Source: Allobosea sp. (GTDB lineage: Bacteria; Pseudomonadota; Alphaproteobacteria; Rhizobiales; Beijerinckiaceae). Taken from it: 64,000 nucleotides of DNA. Below, piece by piece: positions 51,712 to 59,283 of this stretch. The translations under genes and the position numbers were made by a program. The stretch is from NCBI RefSeq assembly GCF_017308015.1, contig NZ_JAFKFW010000012.1:57790-121789 (forward strand), read 5' to 3'. Under the pieces are notes generated by a model. That model worked only from the letters and a program-made list of their open reading frames with translations, made no database searches and was not told the origin of the DNA. Every line of letters starts with the position of its first letter. Position 1 is the first letter of the stretch.

Positions 51712-53499
51712 TCAGCTACGATACCAGCTCGCCAGGTTCCAGGTCGTCACCTCCCAGCCGGAGATGTCGGGCGTGAGGTTGTTGGCAGAGGCACCGACGA
51801 CCGTGCGCGACAGGATCGGCAGGATGACGTTGGCCTCGCAGAAGATCTCGTTGACCTTGATCAGCAGCGCGGCGCGCTTGGCCGGATCGAGTTCCTTCTG
51901 CGCGGCCTTGTAGGCCTCGTCCGCAGCCGGATCGGACCAGCGCGAGACGTTGCGACCGAGCCACTTGTTCTCCTTGTTGGCGATCTCCCAGGAGACGAGC
52001 TGGTTGAGGAAGCGCTCCGGATCGGGCTGCGGCTGCGTCGTGGTATACATCTCCATGTCGCAGTACAGCTTGGTGTAGGTGTCGGGGTTGGCAACGTCCG
52101 ACGAGAAATACACCGAAGCGGTGACCGACTTCAGTTCCAGGTCGATGCCGGCGCGCTGGCAGGCCTGCTTGATGATGGCCTGGGTCTTCTGGCGCGGGGC
52201 GTTGATCGAGGTCTGGAAGACGTATTTGAGCTTCTTGCCGTCCTTCTCGCGAATGCCGTCGGCGCCCTTCTTCCAGCCGGCCTCGTCGAGGATCTTGTTC
52301 GCCTTGTCGATGTTGAACTCGTATTTGAGCTTGGTCGACTTGAACTGCTTGGGCTCGTTGACGAAGCTCGCCGTCGCGACGCCGCCGCGGCCGTAGATGA
52401 ATTTCTCGATCGAGTCGCGGTCGATCAGCAGGTTCATCGCCTGGCGCACGGCGGGGTCGCTGAGCGAGGGATGCTTGGTCTTGACGCTGGAGCGCTCGCC
52501 ATCGACCTCGGTCCACGGATCGGTCGTGTTCAGGATGATGAACTCGACGTCGCCGCCCTTGACCGCCACGACCTTGCCGCGGCCGCCGGCCTCCATGCGC
52601 TTGAGGACCTCGTCCTCGACCTGCAGGTTCCAGGCATAGTCGTATTCGCCGGTCTGCAGCACGGCGCGCGCCGCCGAGACCGCGTCACCGCCGCCCTTGA
52701 CCTCGAGCGTGTCGAACTGCGGCTTGTTCTTGACGTGATAGCCTTCGTTGCGTGCGCCGAGCACGATATCGCCGGGCTTGAAATCGACGAATTTGTAGGG
52801 GCCGGTACCGACGGGCTTCAGGTTGGCCGGAGCTTCGCGCGACTTCGCACCCTTGTACTCGCCGAAATGGTGCTTCGGGATGATCATGCCGGCGACGCCG
52901 ACGAAGGGATCGGCCCAGAACGGCGTGGCTTCCTTGAAGATCACCTTGATGGTGTGGCTGTCGATCTTCTCGACCTTGATATTGGCATAGGAGCCGGTGG
53001 TGTAGGCGGCAGTCGCGGGGTCCGCGGCATATTCCCAGGTGAAGACGGCGTCGTCGGCCGTGAACGGCTTGCCGTCATGCCATTGCACGTCCTTCTTCAG
53101 CTTCCAGGTCACTTCCTTGCCGTCGGCGGAGAGGCCGCCATTGGTCTTGCTCGGTATTTCCGCGGCGAGCTGCGGGATCAGGTTGCCTTCCTTGTCCCAG
53201 CCGGCGAGCGGCTCGTAGAAGATGCGCGACGCGATCTGGTCCTTGGTGCCCGAAGCGAAATGCGGGTTGAGCAGGGTCGGAGCCTGCCAGAGCAGGATCT
53301 TCAGCGGCCCTCCGCCGCCGGCCTTGGTCGGCTTGTAGGTATCGGCCGGCTGGGCCATCGCGACGTCGTTCCAGGCGAGAATCTGGGTTGCGATCGGCGC
53401 CGTGATGCCAACCGCTGCCATCTTCTGGATGAAGGATCGTCGCGATAGCGAACCGTCCTTCACGCCTGCGACCAGGCCGCGGATTTCCTCTTCCTTCAT
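51712..53499 (-). CDS. Family 5 extracellular solute-binding protein (peptide ABC type)
   Basis: 595 aa periplasmic binding protein of the DppA/OppA class. The N-terminus has a twin-arginine-like SLSRRSFIQKMAAVGITAPI signal ending near AMAQ, pointing to Tat export. The mature protein shows RIFYEPLAGWDKEGNLIPQL, KEVTWKLKKDVQWHDGKPFT and ADDAVFTWEYAADP, the core family signature. No permease or ATPase genes follow, so it is an orphan here. Ligand (peptide, opine, sugar or other) unknown. Confidence 0.93.
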   Translation of the reverse strand: MKEEEIRGLVAGVKDGSLSRRSFIQKMAAVGITAPIATQILAWNDVAMAQPADTYKPTKAGGGGPLKILLWQAPTLLNPHFASGTKDQIASRIFYEPLAGWDKEGNLIPQLAAEIPSKTNGGLSADGKEVTWKLKKDVQWHDGKPFTADDAVFTWEYAADPATAAYTTGSYANIKVEKIDSHTIKVIFKEATPFWADPFVGVAGMIIPKHHFGEYKGAKSREAPANLKPVGTGPYKFVDFKPGDIVLGARNEGYHVKNKPQFDTLEVKGGGDAVSAARAVLQTGEYDYAWNLQVEDEVLKRMEAGGRGKVVAVKGGDVEFIILNTTDPWTEVDGERSSVKTKHPSLSDPAVRQAMNLLIDRDSIEKFIYGRGGVATASFVNEPKQFKSTKLKYEFNIDKANKILDEAGWKKGADGIREKDGKKLKYVFQTSINAPRQKTQAIIKQACQRAGIDLELKSVTASVYFSSDVANPDTYTKLYCDMEMYTTTQPQPDPERFLNQLVSWEIANKENKWLGRNVSRWSDPAADEAYKAAQKELDPAKRAALLIKVNEIFCEANVILPILSRTVVGASANNLTPDISGWEVTTWNLASWYRS

Positions 53500-53808
53500 G
53501 GGTTCCCTCCACCTTTTCAGCGAATTGGTGCCTCCGGCATTCGATGCCGTGTCGTTGTTGGCGCGTCAGCAATGCATGGCCGGGCGCAGGCGTCCAGTCT
53601 GCGAGTGGAGCGACCATGCCGGCAATGCGTTACGTCACCCGACTAAGCACGTAGTGGCCGGCGCTATCGCAGCGCGGTGACACGGCCGGAAGGAGCGTCT
53701 ATCGAACGCGGAAAAGGCCGGATGAGCGCAATTTTACGCTCTGGATTGAATGCAATTTGAGAATTCAGGCCCAATCATCTTCCCGCGAACATCTGGCTGC
53801 GGGGTTTT
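53500..53808. other. Intergenic region upstream of the solute-binding protein gene
   Basis: 309 bases with no gene that I can support. It probably contains the promoter of the minus-strand solute-binding protein gene and the upstream region of the small plus-strand secreted protein. No clear operator, RNA gene or repeat was seen. Confidence 0.5.
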
Positions 53809-53967
53809 ATGTTCACGCGATATATTACGTTCATCTTCCTCATCGGATTGAGCGCACTGTTCTTTACCAGCGGGCGCTCTGCCCCGATGGGCGATGGTGC
53901 CCGGAAAGATCCGCTCGACAGTGTCACGACGTCGGATCTGGGGCCGGTGCCGCTTCCGCCGGCTTGA
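53809..53967 (+). CDS. 52 aa small secreted protein
   Basis: Complete frame from ATG 53809 with GGGG 4 bases before it. The product has a strong signal peptide, MFTRYITFIFLIGLSALFFT, followed by SGRSAPMGDG and a short Pro-rich end. The mature peptide would be only about 27 residues. No lipobox cysteine is present. Codon use is ordinary for the genome. Family unknown. Confidence 0.55.
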   Translation: MFTRYITFIFLIGLSALFFTSGRSAPMGDGARKDPLDSVTTSDLGPVPLPPA

Positions 53968-54049
53968 TGACGGACAAGCGGAAGTCGAACCTGTCGATCT
54001 CGGCAAGGTCGATGCTGCGTCGTTCGGCAGCGGGAATCAGAAGGGCCGC

Positions 54050-54187
54050 ATGACGCGGACCGCGCGGGCCCAGGAAGACCGGCAGCGGCTCTTCCGCGGC
54101 AAACCCTTCTTTCCACGGCGGCCGGCACCCGACGCGTTGGCGGAAGGGGTGTCCGCATATCTGCGTTCCGCCGTCATTCGCGATTGA
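54050..54187 (+). CDS. Possible small basic protein
   Basis: 45 aa from ATG 54050 (MTRTARAQEDRQRLFRGKPF), rich in Arg and Pro and ending AYLRSAVIRD; the frame is open back to 53894 without a better start. It overlaps no other credible gene. It may be a small host gene or the remnant of a gene interrupted by the nearby integration. Weakly supported. Confidence 0.3.
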   Translation: MTRTARAQEDRQRLFRGKPFFPRRPAPDALAEGVSAYLRSAVIRD

Positions 54188-54282
54188 ACGGTATAATCCA
54201 ATTTATTGGAGTAATATCAGCTATTTAAATTCCGTCGTTATACGCCATTGCTCAACGCGGCATCGGGCCCTACAAACATTCT

Positions 54283-54304
54283 CGCTGGGGTAACCGCTGG
54301 GGTA
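54283..54304. repeat. Tandem 10-base repeat before the integrase start
   Basis: CGCTGGGGTA occurs at 54283-54292 and again at 54295-54304, immediately upstream of the integrase ATG. It may be an integrase arm-type site, part of the attachment region, or an operator. The function is inferred from position only. Confidence 0.5.
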
Positions 54305-54307
54305 GAA

Positions 54308-55675
54308 ATGGCTGAGAGCCTGAAGCGACTCACGCTCAAGAACGTGTTTAGCCTGAGCCAGGGTCGGCACGCAGACGGCGGAAACCTCTATCTCGTAGTC
54401 GACGCCAGCGGCGCCCGTCGCTGGCTCTTTATGTTCCGTTGGCAGGGCAAGCAGAGGGAAATGGGCCTGGGCGGCATCAGGCCCGCCGAAGATCCCAAGG
54501 CGGTACTGGAGCGGGGCAGGGCGGCTGCTGATTCGGCCCGCAAGCTTCTTGCCGCCGGCATCAATCCGTTGGACGCAAGGCGCTCCGGCTCAATCAGCCC
54601 CGAAATCCCGACGTTTGGCGAATTCGCGGAGAGCTACGTCGAGACGATGTCTCCCGGCTGGCGAAACCCGAAGCACATCGCACAATGGAAATCGACGCTC
54701 GGGATCGTGGAAGCAGTCGAGAGCAAAATCAGGATCAACGCAAAGGCGCAGGCCGAGCACCTGGTCGGGCTCAAGGCTTTACGCGCAACCTCTGTCAGCG
54801 AGGTCGGGACGGATCACGTCCTGCAAGTCCTCTCGCCCATCTGGCAGCTCAAACCCGAAACTGCCTCCCGCCTCCGCGGGCGGATCGAAGCCGTCCTCGC
54901 CGCAGCAACGGCCAAGGGGCACCGCTCAGGCCCGAATCCGGCTCAGTGGCGCAATCATCTCGATACGCTACTCTCGCGGCGCCGGAAGGCCTTGGCAGGG
55001 CATCACGCGGCCATGCCCTACAAGGACGTCCCGGCCTTCCTGAAGCGCCTCAGCGAGCAAGAGGGAAGGGCGGCGCCTTGCCTCGAGTTCACGATCCTGA
55101 CGGCCGCCCGGTCGGGAGAGGCGCTCGGTGCGACATGGGCGGAGATCGACCTGCAGGCGAAGGTCTGGACGGTGCCCGGAGAGCGCATGAAAGGCGGGCG
55201 CCCCCATCGTGTCCCGCTTTGCGATCGCGCGCTCGTTATCCTGAACGATATGCGTGAGATCCGAGAAGTCGACGGGCCAACCGCGCTCGTGTTTCAGGGC
55301 ATGAAGCGCGGCAAGCCGCAGTCCAATATGGCCATGGCGATGCTGCTCCGACGCATGGGGCAGCATGACGCCACTGTGCATGGCTTCCGATCGAGCTTCC
55401 GAGATTGGGCAGGCGAGGAGACGGCTTTTCCGCGCGAGGTGGCAGAGGCGGCCCTTGCGCACATCGTCGGCGACGAAACGGAGCGCGCCTATCGCCGCGG
55501 TGATGCCTTATCGAAGCGGCGCGAGCTGATGGATGCGTGGTCGACGTTCTGCGCCGGTGCCAAACCCGAGGCGGCGTCTTCGCCACCGGCCAAACAAAAC
55601 GAGACCGCGAAAGCCAAGCGCCCCAAAACTAGGAAGCAGGGCGAGCAAGGGGAGCAGGGATGGCTAGATTTGTAG
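54308..55675 (+). CDS. Phage-type tyrosine integrase (P4 family)
   Basis: 455 aa site-specific recombinase that would insert and excise the element. N-terminal DUF4102-like arm-binding domain (SLSQGRHADGGNLYLVVDAS and WLFMFRWQGKQREMGLG), core-binding domain in the middle, and a catalytic domain with the R in TAARSGEALGATW, HGFRSSFRDWAGE (H-x-x-R), HIVGDETERAYRRGD (late His and nucleophile Tyr). The Lys/Gln-rich C-terminal tail is extra. ATG 54308 is preferred; a TTG at 54248 is possible. Confidence 0.94.
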   Translation: MAESLKRLTLKNVFSLSQGRHADGGNLYLVVDASGARRWLFMFRWQGKQREMGLGGIRPAEDPKAVLERGRAAADSARKLLAAGINPLDARRSGSISPEIPTFGEFAESYVETMSPGWRNPKHIAQWKSTLGIVEAVESKIRINAKAQAEHLVGLKALRATSVSEVGTDHVLQVLSPIWQLKPETASRLRGRIEAVLAAATAKGHRSGPNPAQWRNHLDTLLSRRRKALAGHHAAMPYKDVPAFLKRLSEQEGRAAPCLEFTILTAARSGEALGATWAEIDLQAKVWTVPGERMKGGRPHRVPLCDRALVILNDMREIREVDGPTALVFQGMKRGKPQSNMAMAMLLRRMGQHDATVHGFRSSFRDWAGEETAFPREVAEAALAHIVGDETERAYRRGDALSKRRELMDAWSTFCAGAKPEAASSPPAKQNETAKAKRPKTRKQGEQGEQGWLDL

Positions 55676-55908
55676 CGACCGGTGAGCTGGTCGCTGGCTG
55701 CGTTGCCTATACTTAGATCGCGGCGCAGCGCGAGTTGCATCTCCAGTCCCCCGTCGGCGGCACCATGGCCGACTTCAAGCGCCGCACCGGCCCGACGCCG
55801 ACCGACATGTACTCGACGAGCCTGGGCCGGAAGCTTGTCGTCAATGGCCCGGCTGGAACGATCGCCATTCCTGGCCGCTACGGCTTGCGGCTGATCGCGC
55901 GGCGGTGA
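55660..55908 (+). pseudogene. Small frame split by an in-frame TAG
   Basis: From ATG 55660 (GGAGCAGGG upstream, inside the integrase end) the frame reads MARFVATGELVAGCVAYT, then TAG at 55714-55716, then continues open in the same frame to TGA 55906-55908. The second part has its own ATG at 55765 (MADFKRRTGPTPTDMYSTSL, 47 aa). Either one 82-codon gene was broken by an amber codon, or only the second part is a gene. No family recognised. Confidence 0.4.
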
Positions 55909-56038
55909 CGGCAGCGCTCGTGCCGGAGGCTCCCCATTTCCAACCAAATCCAGTCCGTGGCGTGAATTGCCTTCGTTCCGAGCGCAGAGTATCACTTCAG
56001 CGTAAAATGAGCGCCGATAGCTGTTTGAGGGCATAAAA

Positions 56039-56743
56039 TTGACTGCTGAATTTTCAAGGTCGAAAGTATATCCTGGGGCATACAAGGTTGATCAAGATTT
56101 AATTAATAGAATTATCTCCCTTGCTTCCACTTACACAAAATCTGAATGCACGATAACATTTACTTTGTCCGATGGATCTAAGCTTAAGTCGAAGATTCTT
56201 TCTTCCATTCTTCAAGACACATCCATAGCTCCATCTTTTATTAAAAATATATCTATCGAATCTGCCTCAATATCTGATGTGTTTAGGTCGTTTTCTGTTA
56301 CTTTTGGCGAGAGCTTGTTTTCATCAAAGTGTAGAATTGATATTTCTGGTTCAAGGTCAGAATCTATGACAACCATATCTGAATTAGATAATCTCCTATC
56401 AGCGTCAGAAACTGCTTATAGTTTTATAGATAAAATATCAAATTTTAGATCAAAATCTATTATATCATTGATTGTTTCCATTATATTTGCTTATTATTCA
56501 ATTTCAAAAGGGGCGATCAATAACGCTGACATATTTATTCTTATCTCAACAATTGGCGTTATGTTTTATGCCGTCATATCCGCAGTGGAGAGTATGAAAA
56601 ATTTTTTCTTCCCTCCGATAAGTTTTGCGTTTGGGGCGAACGTTGTGGTGGAGCGACGGAGGCAAGCGGTTTTTCGGAACCTGTTCTGGGGGGTCCTTGT
56701 TGCCGGCGTCCTAGGCATAGCCGTAAACATCGTCACGAAGTAA
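56039..56743 (+). CDS. AT-rich membrane protein, prophage cargo
   Basis: 234 aa from TTG 56039 (GAGGG 9 bases upstream). A Ser/Ile/Lys-rich N-terminal domain of about 140 residues, without membrane segments, is followed by three helices: SIISLIVSIIFAYYSISKGA, IFILISTIGVMFYAVISAV and FWGVLVAGVLGIAVNIV. The coding sequence is very AT-rich except for its last 120 bases, which return to host-like composition. No family recognised. It sits beside the integrase and converges on another AT-rich membrane gene. Confidence 0.65.
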   Translation: MTAEFSRSKVYPGAYKVDQDLINRIISLASTYTKSECTITFTLSDGSKLKSKILSSILQDTSIAPSFIKNISIESASISDVFRSFSVTFGESLFSSKCRIDISGSRSESMTTISELDNLLSASETAYSFIDKISNFRSKSIISLIVSIIFAYYSISKGAINNADIFILISTIGVMFYAVISAVESMKNFFFPPISFAFGANVVVERRRQAVFRNLFWGVLVAGVLGIAVNIVTK

Positions 56744-56827
56744 CTGCCAGAGCAGAGCTACAGATGGGCTGAGCAAAATGGCCTTCCCTGCTGTTCCTCT
56801 CCTGATGGTGCTTCGGTGTAGCCGGTT

Positions 56828-57466
56828 CTAGGGGGGCGGATTCGCGGACGTGGATCGATCTGCGCGTTTCGCATTTGCCCGCCTTGCGACCGCCTGCTTC
56901 TGGGCCTCGTTCCTTGCGGATGCGTCTTGGTAGCGTTGATGATTGAAATACCAGAAAAATATTCCCAAGAAAAAAGTCACGATAGATCCATATCGTGCCC
57001 AGTGTATAATCGGCGTCAGACGGATAACTCGATCCGATTCGAAATTTGCCTTACCCAAATTTTTAATATTATCGGCATGCCGATTGACTATTTCGTCCGA
57101 CTCTGACCGGATCTTGTCCCAGCGTTTTATGATTGATTCTCGTTGATTTTCATTTAAATCTTCTTTGATTAATTCTTCGAAGTATTTTGTTTTGTCCTTC
57201 ATGATATCAATTTGGAAGGCGAGGGAATCGTTATTCGCTCTTAATATGCTAGAGCTACGAGAGTACTCTGAAACTACTGAATCTTCCTGCCAAATCGAAA
57301 AACAAAATACTGCAGCGCTGGCGAGCGTTACAAATTTATACAGATTATCAGTCGGAATATTCGGAAGGTCCACGCTTGATCCCCTATATCCGACCAATAG
57401 CCGCTTTAGATTAAGGCCGCATAGCCGAATCGAATCCACGATAGCGCTACTCGAGGCTTTCGCCAT
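56828..57466 (-). CDS. AT-rich two-helix membrane protein with coiled-coil domain, prophage cargo
   Basis: 212 aa. First membrane helix about 44-60 (LYKFVTLASAAVFCFSIWQ), then a long charged helical region (about 62-150, with KTKYFEELIKEDLNENQRES and RWDKIRSESDEIVNRHADN) probably outside the cytosol, a second helix about 161-178 (YGSIVTFFLGIFFWYF), and a basic cytosolic tail. Family unknown. AT-rich like its convergent neighbour. It follows the gene at 57802 on the same strand by 24 bp, so both may be transcribed from the promoter region beside the Xre-type regulator. Confidence 0.65.
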   Translation of the reverse strand: MAKASSSAIVDSIRLCGLNLKRLLVGYRGSSVDLPNIPTDNLYKFVTLASAAVFCFSIWQEDSVVSEYSRSSSILRANNDSLAFQIDIMKDKTKYFEELIKEDLNENQRESIIKRWDKIRSESDEIVNRHADNIKNLGKANFESDRVIRLTPIIHWARYGSIVTFFLGIFFWYFNHQRYQDASARNEAQKQAVARRANAKRADRSTSANPPP

Positions 57467-57490
57467 TGCTTTCTAGGCATCAGTGCAGCT

Positions 57491-57802
57491 TCAACAGCCG
57501 CGGTGCAGATTGTTACATTTACTCGAATTGGTCGCCTCCCAAGCTGTGAGTGAACGGGCACCTGGGTTGATGTTGACGGCCCGCGGGGCGGCGGCCCTTA
57601 GGGCGTCATCTGAAAGATGAGCCTGCGCCTGGCCGGTGTGGGCCAGTGTGGGCGAGACTGCGATCGCCCAGATTGCGCCAAGGCGCTCCAGCCAGAGGAG
57701 GCGATCCGCGCCATTGGGCTGGCGGAAGAGATACCAGCCAGCGCTGAGGGTTTCTTGAGGCAAGCCGGGGGCGGCTGCCGGAACGGTGGTGTTCGGCATC
57801 AT
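57491..57802 (-). CDS. Small phage-region protein divergent from the regulator
   Basis: 103 aa starting MMPNTTVPAAAPGLPQETLS. GGAGG sits a few bases before the double ATG (57802 and 57799). A central WYLFRQPNGADRLLWLERLG segment looks like a short globular domain; no membrane helix is certain. Unknown family. Its promoter region is shared with the divergent helix-turn-helix gene, which makes regulation by that protein likely. Confidence 0.55.
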   Translation of the reverse strand: MMPNTTVPAAAPGLPQETLSAGWYLFRQPNGADRLLWLERLGAIWAIAVSPTLAHTGQAQAHLSDDALRAAAPRAVNINPGARSLTAWEATNSSKCNNLHRGC

Positions 57803-57922
57803 AGACCTCCAATTTGGTTTTGAAACGCAACTTCTGACGTGCGTTAACCAAACAATGCGATTTGGTTCTTGTCAACGCCTATCTTGTTGTGGCACACAAA
57901 TTCTCGAACTTGGAGAATAGAT
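57803..57922. promoter_or_regulatory. Divergent control region with repeated TTTGGTT boxes
   Basis: The 120-base gap holds TTTGGTT twice in direct orientation (about 57812 and 57861) and once inverted as AACCAAA (about 57848). The middle and right copies form a loose palindrome around CAATGCGA. This is the arrangement expected for operators of a phage-type repressor acting on both divergent genes. Confidence 0.5.
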
Positions 57923-58360
57923 ATGCTCACGACAGGGTATCAGTTGAAAGCCGCTCGCGCGCTGCTGGGGCTCGAGCAAACTCAGGTCGCAGCAATGGTT
58001 GGCGTCAGCGTCAACACCATCCGAAACATGGAGGCGTCTGGCGCATTCGAGATTGCCGGACGATCCGCCAACGTCCGAGCGGTACAGCGCGCTCTAGAGG
58101 CTGCCGGCGTTGAGTTTCTGAACCATGGCAACCCCGGTGTCCGGGTAAGCCTGGAAGGGCGAGCAATCGTGGACATTCAATCCGCTGATGACCATCTTTC
58201 CGTGCCCCTGGAGATCAACAGCTTCGTGCGGATCTCGGCCGCCGATGAAGGCCTCCGTCGCGATCTGGAGGTGCGCGGCTTTCTAGCGATCAAATCCGAT
58301 GGCCAGCACCATCTCATGCGACGGGATTTCTCGGACGGGGCGATCAAGACCGATCGGTAG
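57923..58360 (+). CDS. Xre-type helix-turn-helix regulator
   Basis: 145 aa from ATG 57923 (GGAGAA upstream). Residues 5-60 are an Xre-type helix-turn-helix: GYQLKAARALLGLEQTQVAA then MVGVSVNTIRNMEASGAFEI. The remainder has a LEAAGVEFLNHGNPGVRVSL stretch, common in phage and plasmid Xre proteins, and a C-terminal part of unknown fold. Probable repressor of the divergent small gene and perhaps of its own promoter. Its end overlaps the convergent gene at 58344 by 17 bases. Confidence 0.85.
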   Translation: MLTTGYQLKAARALLGLEQTQVAAMVGVSVNTIRNMEASGAFEIAGRSANVRAVQRALEAAGVEFLNHGNPGVRVSLEGRAIVDIQSADDHLSVPLEINSFVRISAADEGLRRDLEVRGFLAIKSDGQHHLMRRDFSDGAIKTDR

Positions 58361-58577
58361 CCTTGGAGCGGTAGGCTGAAAGGTCTCTGGATTTCGCGAT
58401 ACCATCGGCACGGGAACGCGCTGCGCTCCGTTTGTGAAGCTCGATCAATCCCTCCTCGAGTCGCTCGAATAGCGGCAGGTAAATCTCACCGTAGAGGTCG
58501 ACGAGCTGCGCGGCGACGATTAGCGCGCGCTCTCCTTGGTCGAGCGTGACCGTCCGAGAGCCGTGCTTCCTCTTCAT
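58344..58577 (-). CDS. Small phage-region hypothetical protein
   Basis: 77 aa with AGGAGGG 7 bases before the ATG, a strong start. The sequence (TLDQGERALIVAAQLVDLYG and LPLFERLEEGLIELHKRSAA) is helical and mildly basic, without membrane segments. Unknown family. Last gene of the minus-strand phage block, overlapping the regulator gene end. Confidence 0.65.
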   Translation of the reverse strand: MKRKHGSRTVTLDQGERALIVAAQLVDLYGEIYLPLFERLEEGLIELHKRSAARSRADGIAKSRDLSAYRSKATDRS

Positions 58578-58595
58578 GATGCGACCCTCCTAGGT

Positions 58596-59075
58596 CTACA
58601 TCATATCCTTGTCGCCACGCTGCGCCGAGACCACCTGCAGCAGCGCGGTCCGCACCCCGTCAGAGACTACGAAGCGCTGGGGAGGCTGCCAGGCGGCGAA
58701 TTCTGCCGGATCGATCGTAGGCGCACCGGGCGGCCGCAATGCGGCCAAAGCGGCGTCGCGCTGCGCCTGGAGCCAAGCGCGCTCCTTGTCGTCCGATACG
58801 TAGCGCACGGGCAGCGCACGGCCGGTCCAATGGATCGTCTTGTCATCGAAGATGGTGCAGTCGAAGGCGCGCAACCGCTTCAGCGCGACCTTGAACATCA
58901 CGCGGCCCGTCTCGGTATCTCGCGACAGGCCGCGAGCGCGGGCATCGTGAAGCAGATCGATTCTCGCCACAGGAGAACGGCGCGCGATCTCCCTGAGCAT
59001 CCAATCTTGCAAGCCGGTGCCGGGAGGCTCGCGACGTCGAACAGCGCGAGGCGACGGCCGATCAGCCTCGGCCAT
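58596..59075 (-). CDS. Phage-region hypothetical protein
   Basis: 159 aa basic protein. The middle (DWMLREIARRSPVARIDLLH, ETGRVMFKVALKRLRAFD) has a winged-helix-like pattern of helices; the end is Ala/Gln-rich. No family recognised. Its start overlaps the end of the preceding gene by 14 bases, so the two are co-translated. Confidence 0.65.
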   Translation of the reverse strand: MAEADRPSPRAVRRREPPGTGLQDWMLREIARRSPVARIDLLHDARARGLSRDTETGRVMFKVALKRLRAFDCTIFDDKTIHWTGRALPVRYVSDDKERAWLQAQRDAALAALRPPGAPTIDPAEFAAWQPPQRFVVSDGVRTALLQVVSAQRGDKDMM

Positions 59076-59283
59076 GTTTGTTCAAGGGGTGCTGGAGGGC
59101 TTCCTGGATCGTCATGCCGGTGGCATCTTCCGACCACTGGACCATGGCAGCCGTCATGCCCTGTGCGGCTGCTGTGGCCGCCGCCAGCCCGTACGCCGTC
59201 TCGATCCGCCGGAGCTCGTCTTTGACGAAGGCGGCGGCCTCGCGCTGAACCGCCGCGAGCTGCTCTTCTGAATGCCCAGCCAT
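59062..59283 (-). CDS. Small phage-region protein following the tape measure
   Basis: 73 aa from ATG 59283, which overlaps the tape-measure stop (TGATG). The product is a predicted helical protein (EEQLAAVQREAAAFVKDELR, MTAAMVQWSEDATGMTIQEA). Its position suggests a tail-related or regulatory role, but no family is recognised. Confidence 0.65.
   Translation of the reverse strand: MAGHSEEQLAAVQREAAAFVKDELRRIETAYGLAAATAAAQGMTAAMVQWSEDATGMTIQEALQHPLNKHGRG

Noticed and set aside
55489-56085. 198-codon minus-strand frame opposite the integrase end
   Set aside because: It spans opposite two differently composed regions and shows no start signal or domain; treated as a shadow.
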